Notes under the pieces: model-generated
Databases searched by the model: none
What the model was told of the DNA's origin: nothing
The model's input: only the letters and a program-made list of their open reading frames with translations
Shown here: piece after piece, positions 24,561-37,500 of the stretch
Layout of the letters: every line of letters begins with the position of its first letter
Numbering within the stretch: position 1 is the first letter of the stretch
Translations under genes and position numbers: made by a program
NCBI RefSeq assembly: GCF_020080835.1
Contig: NC_058159.1
Location: 19,874,474 to 19,938,473 of the forward strand
Direction of reading: 5' to 3'
Length of the DNA: 64,000 nt
Origin: Cotesia glomerata
Lineage: Eukaryota; Arthropoda; Insecta; Hymenoptera; Braconidae

Positions 24561-25711
24561 GCGCCAGAGTCCCGTTCAAACGGAGCGCCAGACTACCGAG
24601 TGTGTATATACCGTAAGCAGAACGGTTTTTTGAGGTTGCATAATTTTATTAATTTTACAGACCTTTTTTTCCTTCAAGAATACTTTATAATAATACGTTA
24701 CATCTTATATTATCAATATTAACTAATTCTAGTTAGTGATAAATATGAATTCTATTTAAAATTCATAAAATTCACTGGCACAAACTATAGCGACCCAGAT
24801 TTTTAGATTTTAACTTTTTTCTTATGGGGAACATAACCTCCCGATGATAGAAAAGTATGAAACTATAGTTAAAAAAAAAAAGGTGGATACGCGACGGAAG
24901 CTTATGCGCTGTGAGCACGTGTGTATATTATAAATATATATATGTCGCTGTATAACGTGTTATAGGTGTGGTGCTGTAAGCGCTTAATGCATCCAACGCA
25001 AACGCACCCAAAGATATTTCACATCCTGCATTTACACATGCCGGGGTGCGTTGGAATTATTTTTACGTAAAGTATAGCTTAATGAAAATAGTTTTCCATG
25101 AAAAGAAAAATGCAGCCAACGTAATATTAAAGTTGGTACTGTAGAATAGATGAAGTAAACTAAAATCTTAGAGACTCTCACAAATGTTAATGAACTAAAG
25201 TATCTTGTCTGCAATTATTTTGTTATTTATTCACTTTTAATTTCCAACAAAACAGTATTGAAATTAAATGATCAATTTTTTGAGTTACAAAAATTATCAA
25301 GTTTTTTTCTACGATTATATGAAATATAAAGATTTTGATTGATAATTTAGTTTATTAATCTTAACCAAAGAGTATATGCGGCTTATTTATATAAAATTTT
25401 ATTAATGCAACTAGATATTGTACGAAAAATAAAGATTAATTTATTAATATTACAATTTTAGGAACATTTAATTTTCGCGGGAAAGGTACAAATTTTGAAT
25501 TAAACATTTTTTTAATTACAAAAAATGTTAAGATTTTTTTTATTATAAAATCTTTAGAATTAACTATCAAACAACTTTACATGTGGATTTTTTAAAATTA
25601 TTCATATTTTCTTCTAACTAAATTTTATTTAGTAACAACAGTCAATACTTAAAAGAGCTAAAATTGTTTGGGTTTGCTTTCATCAAAAAAGTCAGCTAAT
25701 CAAAGTCTTAA
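24561..25711. other. Gene-free AT-rich stretch
   Basis: No convincing gene. A short palindromic patch (GAATCTGGCGCCAGA) is near 24555-24570, and a GC-richer patch with GTGCGTTGG lies near 24950-25055. Open frames are short and have no recognisable features. Confidence 0.4.
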
Positions 25712-25877
25712 GGTGCAATTTCATGCTGACGCTTGACGCTGGCTTAGAGCGTCAAATGAGCTTAAATTGAATATAGTTTCGACTGGAGCGCCATCTTAAA
25801 TTAATGCAGCGTCAGTCAAAACTAAACATTGTTTAGTTCGTAAGAATCAGCGTCAAGCGTCAGCATGAAATTGCACC
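25712..25877. mobile_element. 166-bp MITE with TTAA target duplication (piggyBac-like)
   Basis: The left end GGTGCAATTTCATGCTGACG is repeated inverted at the right, giving ~30 bp of perfect terminal inverted repeat. TTAA flanks both sides (25708-25711 and 25878-25881), the classic piggyBac target. No coding capacity. The perfect TIRs suggest a recent insertion. Confidence 0.8.
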
Positions 25878-26368
25878 TTAAGGAAGTCCTTTCGCTCCAG
25901 TTGAGTCATAACAACTGTAGTAGTAAATTTTCAATAAATTAAAATACAAAACCCATAAAAATTCCTAAAATTAAAAAATAAATAGTATATGAGGCATTAA
26001 TCGTTGAAATTTTGAAAATTAAAAAAAAATAGTTAAATACAAAAATTAATTTGACTGTTGTAAATCAGCTGTTAGTAACCTGTTCGTGATTTGGCAACGC
26101 TTTATTTCGGTTGTTTACATTTTCATTTGCACAATATAACCTTAACCGTGTTTAACTTTTTGCAGACAGTGTAAATAAATAAATTAATTAAAAATGTTTA
26201 GTCACAAAACCATAACATTCTAATGTCTCATGGCAGGAATGCTAGTATTTTTTAATTATTGTTTTATTTTTCAATTATGAATTATGAAAATTTGTTAACA
26301 ATAAATTAACTAATAAGTATGCATGAAAAACATAAGCGCGTTAAAGTTTAGTTTGAATTTATAGCTCC

Positions 26369-26690
26369 CTGAAGTTGGCAACCAAAAATCAATTTTTATT
26401 AACTTTATATAAACAAATCGTTTGTTCGTTGTTTGTTCTTTAATGTTCGTTAGAATTTTTATTTGTTCGATTATTGTTTATTTATAAAAAATTAAAAAAA
26501 TTTTTTTCTGAAGTTGGCATTTTATACCTTAAATTATAAATTTTTTTTTTTTTTCTGATAGCTTGACATTTTTTATTGTTTGTTCGATCAATTAAATTAT
26601 TTGTTCGATCGTTTTTATATTTTTAATTCATTTTTTTCTAAAAAATTTATAGGTATATTTAAAATTGGTATTGCGCATGCGTCAACCGAA
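26369..26690 (+). repeat. Left arm of a ~310-bp inverted repeat pair spanning 14.8 kb
   Basis: Begins CTGAAGTTGGCAACCAAAA and runs through TTTGTTCGTTGTTTG, a second CTGAAGTTGGCA, GATAGCTTGACA and a TTGCGCATGCG block. The same order appears inverted at 40835-41150. Similarity is high over the first ~230 bp and patchy inside. Likely terminal inverted repeats of one large element, or two MITE-like copies in opposite orientation. Confidence 0.75.
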
Positions 26691-28498
26691 CTCGCCATAC
26701 TACACCGCTGCTACCTGTAAAATACTTAAGCGCAATTTAATTCAAATAACATAATGATAAATATTATTATTATCGGTATGTTAAGATAAATAAAATTATT
26801 ACACCTATGATGAAAAATTATTCAATGTATAAAAATTATCTTACATCTACACTAAACAAGAAACAAATTTTCACGCTGCATGTTTGTAAAAATCGTATAT
26901 TAACGCCGTGTGGAGTTATCGACAATTTATTTTTTTTTGTTGGTTTGTTAATTTTTTGTTTTCCTTAATTTTTTTAATAAAAAATTAATTTAAAAAATTG
27001 TTAGATTTTCGGTAATTTCAAGATCATAAAAAATATGTGTGACAATAGTTGGTTATCAACAAAATAGAATTACATTTATAGAAGTAAATGAAGACACGGC
27101 ACAGCAGTACAGTGTTATGTCCTCCTCCTGGTGGACAACGATGGAAATCTTTGTTTAACTTTAAAGTTACCGACGTGGTCTTTGATTCGCCCGGGAATAT
27201 TGAAATATTCAACTTTATCAACGGGAATTTATTGGATGAGGAAGATGATAATGTGTGAATATAAATTAAATAAATATTTGAACGGAATTAAGTTATATAA
27301 ATTGAAATATATATATTCAAAGGCTTTACACAAAATTAGAAACGAGGTGATAGGTCTGAGCTCGAATACTATTCTGCTGTTTTTCAAATATGTCTAAGTC
27401 CGACTCATAGCACTGGAAGTGGCGGGGCCGACTCTCCCTACCATCCGAGTATTCCGCTGTACTGGCCTTTTGGCAACGTTGATTGGTCCCTCTCCTTCCT
27501 ACTGGGTCCTACCTATGCTCCTACTCAGGTACTCGTCCTTTCCGACCGTTGTTGAACTACCTGGGCTCGCTAGCAGAGTTGTCCGAAGTTTCATCACCCC
27601 TGGGAATTTACCGGCCTGAGTGGTTGGACTAGACTCGTCATAAATGAGGGTCACTAGTCGGCTCAGACTACCTTCTCGCATTTTTTATACAACATTTTAT
27701 TTTTCTCAAGAGATTAAAATATATTTTCTAATTTCTATAATTACTTAGGTCGAGAGCAATTAGGTAGTAAATTTATATATTTATGGCTTAGTCCTCTTGA
27801 CTATCTTATTATTACTAGTCTATTGTGATAAATTTTCAGAGAGTAAAAATACATTTTAACAATAACCTTTTTTTACAAATGGCTAAAAGTCTAGACTTAG
27901 GTTGTGGGGTTTTCCAAAGTTTTTCTTATTAATATAAATAAATCTAATGTTAAATTTTGCGCTATCAAAGGGGTATCGTCAGTGCTCGCGAGGCGGCGCC
28001 AGTCGCGGTTCAGCTAAACCGTGATATGATATCACAACAGACAAGAAATATTAAGGGATAAAAATAAGATGATTTTTTATGTTTGATAAATAACAATTTT
28101 TAATAATCATGTTTAAAAAGATCTCAGACATATTATCAATAAAATAAATGCTGTTTAACAATGCTTAACAGCTGATCCCCTCTTTTTCTCACGTCGCACT
28201 CACTGCAAGAAACCATACTATCCTTGTTGCACTGATGATTATAAAGGTACAGTGAAAGCTGTTAAAAGTTACCGTAGTTCTGTCTCAATTTCACATAAAA
28301 CACTAATAAGAGCAAGAAAGACAACCTGGGTAACTTTTAAGAGCTTTTACTGTATTGCAGTTTTATGTTTTTCTTTTTAAAGAAATGAGAATTTCGAAAA
28401 ACACTACTTGAAATAGATAATAAAAAATCTATTACGGAGCAGAGCGTTTTCACAAAATTCTTCTTCGTTTAGGGAGAAACATAAAACTGCAATCGTAG
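26691..28498. other. Interior of the 14.8-kb unit, left part
   Basis: A 56-codon ATG frame at 27088-27258 (residues CPPPGGQRWK then VFDSPGNIEIF) is open but matches nothing I can name. At about 27385-27680 there is a GC-rich island (GTGGCGGGGCCGACTC ... CTACCTTCTCGCA) sharply unlike its surroundings, with open frames on both strands; it may be a fragment of another element. The rest to 28498 is AT-rich without genes. Confidence 0.35.
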
Positions 28499-28653
28499 CT
28501 CAGGTAAAAAGATTATATATAATTATATATAATTATACATAACTTATATATAAAATGGCCCTATATAATTATATATAATTATATAGAATCATATATAATT
28601 AGATATAATTATATAGAATCATATATAATTATTTCTAGAAAAATAAAAAAAAA

Positions 28654-28725
28654 TTCGGCGAGCGCGGGGATCGAACCGGGGACCTGGCGCTTCAAAGACT
28701 GACGCGCTACCCGTTTACCTACTTG
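28654..28725 (-). other. tRNA-like segment inside CCCGGG element 3
   Basis: On the minus strand: A-box-like AAACGGGTAGCGCGTCAG, B box CGGTTCGATCCCCG, T-arm pairing CCCGG/CCGGG-like, followed by CGCTCGCCG. Different in sequence from the copies at 6.8 and 59.7 kb, but in the same position and orientation. Better preserved T arm than the others; the acceptor stem still does not close convincingly. Confidence 0.6.
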
Positions 28726-28949
28726 AAACTTACTTGTAGAGCAGACTTTGAAGTAACTACAACTAATGCAAATCGTAAACATAATCAATTTTTATAAGTT
28801 AACTAAATTAATGCAGTTCTTATTATTTCATCTACAAAAAATACTATAGATCAATAGATTATTAATGATTGGAGTAGCAGACTCTGAGATAAAAAAATTA
28901 AATACAATTGTATATGATTCATATATAATTATATATGATTTCCGTATAG

Positions 28950-29275
28950 TTGCACTGATAGAAGGATTTGCTTATATTTAATAAGCTTTATTAACTATTA
29001 ATAAATGATTTTTAACATCATAGGATTTAATTAATATTTATTAACAGTTAATAAATTATTTATTAAATACGATTCATTAAATGTTAATAAATAATTGTTA
29101 ACAGTTAACAAATATTTGTTAACTATTAATAAATACTTATTAAATATTAATAAATGTACTTTCCTCTCAAATAAATATTTATTGAATGTTAAAAACATTT
29201 ATTAAAATTTAATAAATTAAAAATTGTCTTCAAACAAATTAAATTTCTAATAGTTAATAAATCCTTTTATCAGTT
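28950..29275. mobile_element. Nested AT-rich MITE with CTGATAGAAGGATTT ends
   Basis: Left ACTGATAGAAGGATTTGCTT is mirrored on the right by AATAAATCCTTTTATCAGT. The interior is a series of TTAATAAA/TTATTAAT words. A relative is at 47521-47792. No ORF. Confidence 0.6.
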
Positions 29276-29840
29276 TACATATCATTATATATAATTGTAT
29301 ATAATAATGTTTGTAACTTTTGTACAATTCTATAGAATTATTATTTAAAATTAGATATGATTATATCTAATTATATAAAATTATATGGAATTATATATGA
29401 TTATATATAATTATTGGAAAAATGTTACATCTAATTATATACTATTATATATAATCATATATAATTATATGCAATCATATATAATTATATGTAATTATAT
29501 ATGATTATTAAAAAATGCTGCATCTAATTATATATTATTATATATAATCATATATAATTATATGCAATTATATATAATTATATGTAATTATATATGATAA
29601 TATATAATTATTAAAAAATGCTGCATCTAATTATATATAATTATATGCAATTATATATAATTATATATGATAATATATAATTATTAAAAAATACTGCATC
29701 CAATTATATATTATTATATATAATTATATATAATTACATATAATCATATATTATTATATGTAAGTAATATATAATTATATATAAGTAATATATAATAACA
29801 TATAAGTATATATAATTATATATAAATTTTTTTACCCGGG

Positions 29841-32800
29841 TATTAAGAAGTCATGATCAACCATTGGCAGTACGGGTTAACATAGAAGCCAGCTGGGTAA
29901 ACAATTAGCAAAAGAGGAAAAAAAAGTGGTCATGAGATTGATTGTCTAATTAATACATAATTTTATTATCCATTGATATGTATTACATATGTATTAAAAG
30001 GATAAAATATCAAATTTTTTTTTTTTTTTTATTTTTTTTTCATAAAGCATTAAATATATCCCACCAGAAAAATAATTACTTGAATAACTACTGTTAAATT
30101 ATTTTTAATCTAGAGTAATTACATAGTTTCTCTACGTTAATAACCTAAAAAATATGCCTTTTATTTACCGGACATGTTTATGTGCATTTTTTTTCTAGTT
30201 GCAAAAGTATTTAGTTATATATGCCCTTGTGGAAATTTTTCGACTTTTTCGGAAAAGACTTCCAAAAACTTCTAAAGACTTTCTCAGAGTTCTTAAGGTT
30301 TTTAGAGAAAGTCCGAAAAATTTTCACAAGGGTGTAACTATAAATACTATAAATAATAAACTATAAACAATAATGTCTTTATAACTATAAATAATGTCTT
30401 ACACTGATCAACAGTGATAAGGGTAGTTAATAGTGATTAATAAATTTTTAATTATAACAACTAGTAAACTGATACTTGAGTTACTTAGAGCTTAACTACA
30501 ACTGAAGTAAATAAACAATGTACAGAGCCGTAGTATTTTTAAAAGATTTTTAATCTTTTAAAATAATACGTACTGTAGTGCTACAATAAATCAATCGTTT
30601 ACGGGGTAAAATTCTTTACCACTTTTCAAATGATATAAATATTATAGATTAATTTTTTATGAATTATAACTTTCATTGTATTTTTAAAATGTGTTTATTT
30701 TTTAGGAAAAATTTGTTGGAACGGTACTTTAATTTTTAGTTGTTTTTTTTTTTTTTTTCAACTCCTAACCTCACTATTTTTATTCAGGAAAATCATTGCT
30801 AATAATGAAAACTGATTAAATTTAAATAAAGCAGTAATTATAATTATAAGTACTAACCAGTGTAAAACCTATTGTAATTTAATGGCGATAATTGAAGTAC
30901 TTATTGTAAATAAATAATGATGTTACGAAAAGAAAAGACGATTTTAAAACTGTCCAAGAACTAGAAGCTTTTTCACTATATAAATAATATCTATAAAAAG
31001 TCAATCCGCTGTTAGTGGAACCTGCAAATTCATTCAATTAATGTAGATAAATAGCTATGAGATATGGTAATAATAATATTTAATTTTTTATTGTTGTTGA
31101 AAGTTTTATTTACAACTTTTACTATCATGAGTTGACCTGAAAATATCTGAGATACGTGTTAATTCTTAAACGCTCGGTTGCTTTTTAAATTTGAATCTGA
31201 CAGATAAATGTGGATGATAATCGGACGATGAACATTATTATGATAGTAGCTTTGCCACTTAATTGGAACCTATATATATATAGGATTCGATGAATCTAAA
31301 TTAAATTAGTTGAAGATTTCACTAAACTTTGAAGTCTTGAAACATATATATGTTCATATATATGAATTCATACCTGAGAGATAAGTATCATACAATACTA
31401 ATGAGTTGCTCTGGAGATTTAACCATCATTCGTTTATGAATGAAACGCCTAAAAACTGCCCTAATTCCGTAATTTATAATTCAGGATACATATATTATAA
31501 ACAATACTAATCACATTACTTGATGCAATTAATATAAATATTTTCTACCAAAACAATTTTTATTGATATTCAAGTTGACATTCAGTTATTGATAACTTAA
31601 AATATTTTTGATAATAAAAATACCTGATGATTTTTTACTTATGCTTTTTTGTTTTATGTTCATAAAAATAATTAATTATTTTATTTAACTGATCTTGATA
31701 AATTGGTTATAAAAATATTTCGGTACAATTGTTTTCATAAAAATGTACCCATTTTTATTTATTTTTCAAATAAATATACCCATTTTTATTTCGCTTACGA
31801 ATTATCAACCAAGTATTAGCGACAATTCATGTTGATAAGTAAATTCAATTATCTTTTACAAAATTTTTTCGATGAAACTTAAAAAAAATCTATTAAAATG
31901 TAAAAAACAACAATATCCTACATGAGCATAGTAAAAAATTAATTTGTGATTTAAAAGTTAGAAATTTTATGATTAGAATAACTTATGGATAACGATACTG
32001 AAAGTAAGCGAGTGTTCTTCGTAAACTCGATTTTTTTTTTACTTTTACAATTAATCTATTTATCATTCATTACCTGCGATACCGATTACTATTAATAATC
32101 CATTCGAAAAATCTAAAAACATTGGGTATTTAATAAACGCAAATTCAAAATATGAAATAAATTTACACAATATTAAATAATAAGTTATTATTTTCATCGA
32201 CGTGCTGGAGTATGTCCATCTATGGACTTGAATTAAAGATCCACTAGTTACAATTGACCCTCAGGCATGAAAATATTCTAAATTAAATAATAAGATTGAT
32301 CAAAACCTTATTAGTAACGATTAAAAATCACCGCCATTACTTACATCATAATGGCTGTGATTCCTATTAACTATATCTGGCTAAATTTACTGATGTCATA
32401 TGCAATATTGAAACGATAAAAAAGTGCACTTATATATAATTTTTACTTTCGATTCATGACTTTTCTATATCGATCAAGCATGTTTGATGAGCTCACCTAG
32501 TTGTACTCTCTCAACTTTTATTGTGTCATCAACAAAATTAGTTAACACTGAATAAACATAATTTTGTTAATTGTTCATTTATATATTTACGTCTCTATAA
32601 TTAAATCTAGGATAAATGTATCGTGTTGTTAAACAGACTTGACAGAACGTTGCAATGAAGTAATACCACTTCATGTCTGTACTCAGCATTGCAATTTTCA
32701 ATTAAGAAAACATTATCATGAATATTCATTTAAAACTGAAATAGATAAGTATTAGCTACAAGATCAAATATATATATAGTGCTATTTTAAGCTGTACACT

Positions 32801-33596
32801 ATAACGTATTACAATTTAGTAGTATAATAGAATATATTAATGTGATTATAAAATAATACGACTACATCAATAATAACTAAATACCATTACACTAAAACAA
32901 AATAAGCTTTTTTTTAATTGATCGAACAAATGAAATAATTATATCAGTAATTCACCTTTATTTTATTGAACCTAATGATATTTTAAAATATGTCAATACT
33001 TTTGACATAAATCATAAAAAAAAAAATATTTTCTAAACTGACGGATGATACAAAATTGAATTTTCAATATAAAACTAAATGGCATAAATTTATTGTTAAA
33101 ATAATTTTAGTTTAACACTTATCAATATACCAATAGTATAACTATTAACAATCTACAATCAACATTTAAAATTATGAATATACATAAAGGTGTGAGAGAA
33201 TATCGTTAGTTATCTCTATAAATAAGTTATGTTTATTATTTGATTCTTAAAAAAATACCAAAATACACAACGAAAATATTAATTAAAATTTCATAAAGTT
33301 TATATACTTTTCAACATTTTGCTTCGAATTTCTGCTATCTTATATATTTAATATTGCAATAGATTTTAAACAGTTTCAATTATTAAACTTAAGTTATAAA
33401 TATAAAAGACTTCTTCATAACATTTTGCAAATTTCAGGCATGCTAAATAAAATTATAGTATTGAAAAACATACTAAAAGAAAATAATTAATAAATAATTA
33501 TAAAAAATAACTTCATAACTTTACAACGAAAACAAAAGTAAATTAATAAGGATTTTTCCTTTGTTACAAATAGTAAAAAGTAATGTACACTTCTAG
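29841..33596. other. AT-rich gene-free interior with one small MITE
   Basis: Nothing coding is visible. A ~108-bp hairpin element lies at about 30226-30333: CCCTTGTGGAAATTTTTCG at the left and CGAAAAATTTTCACAAGGG at the right. Everything else is low-complexity AT-rich sequence with short poly-A and poly-T runs. Confidence 0.5.
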
Positions 33597-36500
33597 CATC
33601 TTACGTATAGAACTCCATGAGGCAATACCTTTGAACTATTCGGTTTGATTCTACCTTCTCCAGTGAGATCATTATAACATACCCAAGCTCCAGATATTCT
33701 TCGACAAAAGCGACGTAATGACCCGGAGAATATCCTGCTACTTCCGCATAATCTAAAATTTAATAAACAATTATTATAAACTTGAAAAAGCACATCAAAA
33801 TAAATTAAAATGATCTACAAACCGGTAACGAAGATTGTGAGCACTATCGTCTTCATTAGTCACCGATAAGTTTAAATATTCGGGCAGGTCACGTAATTTG
33901 CACTCTCGACCTTCTGCTTCTAAACGTGTTTTAATATCTAACTCGATATAAATATAATGATTTGGGAATTGACGGCGTATTCTTTTTATTCCCTTGACAA
34001 TAATTACAATACATGTTATAGAGAACACTATGGAAATCTAATGCTCTGTCTAATGTACTGGAAGCCACGTTTAGTAAGTAGTTGGTGGTTTATTGGAAAA
34101 GGTTGGTACATTTCTAGTGTTATTATTTTTACATCCAGATGAAGGACAAACATTTTTCTCAATAAGACTTGGTTCATTAGCAAAAAAGTTTAATCCACAG
34201 TAAATTAACATTGTCTTCACAAAATATCATGCGTGAAATAGTTACAACTTTGCAATCTTCTTTTTTTATTTTTTGTTGAGATTTTTCCGTGTTTTTGTAA
34301 ATAGGATATAGAATTTGAAATCTTTTCTGATAAATATCATCCGTTACACCATTTTTTTTTAAGTCAATTACAAATTGAAAAATATCATTTTTCGAATTTT
34401 TACAAAAATCAAAAAACAATATCTTGTAAAGTGCTCTCAAATAACAATTGTATAATAATATCGAAGGGACATGTATTTTGCGGTAACCAGTCATAACCAT
34501 TATATTTGACAGCTTTACATCTGAAACCATTCTGTAGTACGTATTTAATATTTTTTTTTATTATTTTTTTGTCAGCTTTATTTTTGTCAGATACAACAAA
34601 ATTATTATGAACATTAATACCTGGATTATCTTGGAAATATTTACCACAGTTCCTTTTTTTCCGACTAACTTCCTCGATAGCTTCAACTAAAGTTCTTTTT
34701 TGTTTCACACTACTTAATGGAGTACTTGTTTTGAAAGAATAATTATGATCATCAACTTTTCTACTTTCACGTTTTTTAGGGCTTCATTATCCAACGCATC
34801 ATTATCATTATCGATAGCATAAGTTTTTGGGTCATCAATGTCAATATTGTTAGTATAGTTATCAGATACTGTAATTTCGTTAACAGTAACTTCTTCTTTG
34901 CCATCGTCTTGAACTTTTTGATCGTATACATATTTATCATTAATTTGCTCCGAATCTGATGAGTTCAGCATATTTTCTTCCCCCTCAATAGTTTCTAAAT
35001 TCATCCAACCAAACTTGTCAAAATTATCATCTTTTCCTTTACCCATCCAATTTTCGTAACGTTCTTTTTGGTTTTTTTCTTCAGTTATTTTACTTTAAAT
35101 TATAGTTTAAAATGTTAGGATCTTCTTTGTTTATGTTTTTATAATTATTATTAGTACAACTTTCACCAGAATTTCCATTAGAATGAAAAGGAACTTCATC
35201 AGCATTGAGGGTAGTTTCACTTTTGTCACCAGATAGTTCATTATTTTCTTCGGTATTTTTAACAGCATCACCAATACTATTTTCATCAATTCCATCTATT
35301 TCACTTAGCTGACAATTTAAGAGATTAGATTTATTTGTTGTACGATTATTAAAATTTGTAGCGAGAAATTTCGTCACCTTCAATTTGAACAAATTTACTC
35401 CTCCATTTAGATAATCAAGATGAAGCTTCTCAAACATGTATAAGCATCTGTTGGTAACGGTACTTGATGTCTTAAAGAAATCTTCAAATCCTTAAAATCC
35501 TCTTCAATATAACTAGAAATAGCTCTTAAGTCAGTGTAAGGAATACAAATATTAGTCCATAATGGAAATTCCACGACCACATCTATGATTGGTTTTACTA
35601 ATGAAGATAAATAAAAACTTTGAATCTTTTTACCCTCAACAATTTGATTATTTGCTGCTTTTATAATTCCTCTTACCCATGACGAAATGGATGGTGAGTC
35701 TTCTTTATTTGAATCTGGAGGAGTATTTGTAAATGGTTTTTCTTCCAAGTCAAATTTTTCAATTTGTTCGCTGACGTTTAAAAAAGAATTTTTCAATATT
35801 TCGAGTTGAAATTAAATTTTCTAATTCATTTCTAGCGTCTATAGGAGTTATTTTTTCACCATTGACATTAATAATACTGTCTTCATAGGGTGTATTACAA
35901 ACAATTAGTATTAATAATAATATTCGCTCAAATTTGTCTAAATCTTTACAATCAATTAACAGACAAAAACAATAAGTATAAAACCTTTTAATTGAAGGAT
36001 GTAGAACACTTTTAAAACAGCTCCAACCGGTAAATGCATGTACAAAATGAGCTGTATCCAATCTAATAAAGGTTTTAACATTTGTTTCTTTGTCAGGGTT
36101 TCTAATTTTTTCAAAACATACATTTATATATTGCTTGAGAGACATCTCGTTGAATGCAAGTGACATATGTTAAGTTGAGCTCGATTACCATCGGAGACAG
36201 CTTCATGGGGAGGTTTTGCTCCTAACCCAATCCACAATCTCAGCTATAATGTTATATATTCTGTCGTATGCTTATCTGATATCATTTGGTAAATCGATTG
36301 TGTAGATTTATCAAAATTAATCACAATTTGATAAAGGAAAATGTACGAACTTTTATTACTTCCACTTATTATTTGACGAGCAACTCCTCCGGTTCCGTCT
36401 ATAGCAATTGATGAGTATTTTTGATGAAGGCGGCGATACTCTTTGTAACAATGCATTTGGGATTGAGTTGCGTATATAACAATAAATGGTAGTTGACATA

Positions 36501-37500
36501 CTTGATGAATGGAGTTGTTATAGATAGGAATTTTCCTCAGCCCATCGATTGCTAAAAAAATATCTTTCCTGTCATTTGGACTTATACCTAGTTCAGTATC
36601 AATAAATTCTTTTTTCGCTTGATGTAAAAACATTTGGGTTATGTAAAAGGACATCCAGTATTACCTGGTCTCAATAACTTCGCTGCAGCTTGTCTTCTAT
36701 ATCCATGCATCAACCCAGTGTCTTTTAACCTTTTTACTTTCAACTTTTCTTTGCTCACCTTGAAAAGGTCGTTGCAAATCTTCGTGTGACTCTGCATGCC
36801 TTGTATCGATACATCGCATTTTAATAAATACAGAATTTGTCTCAGAAGGAGCTTGATCGATAAACCCCAACAAACGGTTTCCACATTTTTTACTTTTGCA
36901 ATGTGCTTTTAAAATCATGTAATGTTCACCATTTTTAGATATTCTACCGTTATCAAAGATAAACGCACACGGTAAACGGTATTGTTCCCAAAATATATAA
37001 GCTATAGTATGAGTCCAAGCCTTTTTTTTTAGTTTCACATCTTGTTTATCTTTATCGTCCACCTGCTGTACAATATTATTCCACGATTCTCGACGAATTT
37101 CGACATCGAACTCCTCTAAATTATCAGAACTATCAAAAAATATACCATCATGACAATAGTCTGGATCTTTAGTGTCATCATCTTCATCTTCACTACTACT
37201 GGGACTACCACGATCTTCAATACTTGTTTCATTTTTATAATTATTAGGTTCAGTACTCAGTGGGTCACTAAAAAAGCCAGTTTCTTTGAGAGCAATGGTT
37301 AAAATGTTTCTTCTATCATTATTTACATTAGTTCGAACAGCATCAACATTCCATTTGTCATTTAAATCTTTTGAAATTAGTTTCCATACTTCTGATGACC
37401 ACTTTTGTTTTTCGGGTGGTATAAAATATTTTATGTGTTTTTTTAAAACTTTTACTGCATCTTCGACGCTCACTAGCGCTTTTTGCGCTTTTAGTCCCAT
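33597..37500 (-). pseudogene. MULE-like transposase fused to a ubiquitin-specific-protease-like domain
   Basis: Successive minus-strand frames encode one long protein. 37500-36697: N-terminal domain with DEDDD linker and a CKSKKCG zinc-type segment. 36820-36650: YRRQAAAKLLRPG. 36654-36244: HQAKKEFIDTELGIS and the catalytic-type SSIAIDGTGGVARQI, then the MISDKHT block. 36240-35760: GAKPPHEAVSDG (second acidic position), FIRLDTAHFVHAF. 35440-34710: long acidic/Asn-rich linkers. 34560-34430: QNTCPFDIIIQLL, like the Cys box of USP (C19) peptidases. 33760-33597: GHYVAF and, one frame over, CRRISGAWVCYNDL, like the His box. At least five frame changes; a probable intron lies at about 33755-33830. 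The gene is dead as read. Confidence 0.6.

Larger units (their letters stand above)
28499..29840. mobile_element. CCCGGG-type element, copy 3, with TATATAATTATATA arrays
   Basis: The right end is TTTTTTTACCCGGG and the left end a degraded CTCAGGTAAAAAGAT. Both subterminal regions are arrays of the self-complementary word TATATAATTATATA, replacing the TGATCAG words of copies 1 and 2 but in the same layout. A minus-strand tRNA-like segment lies just inside the left array (28654-28725), and a nested CACTGATAGA-ended repeat lies in the middle (28950-29275). No ORF. Confidence 0.65.

Noticed and set aside
27088..27258. Short ORF with CPPPGG resembling the PPGG motif of Jupiter/HN1 proteins
   Set aside because: Only the PPGG-like core is similar and the flanking residues do not match, so the resemblance is too weak to name it.
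33957..34142. Plus-strand ORF of 61 codons
   Set aside because: It overlaps the degraded zinc-type segment of the minus-strand MULE/USP gene and has no features of its own.
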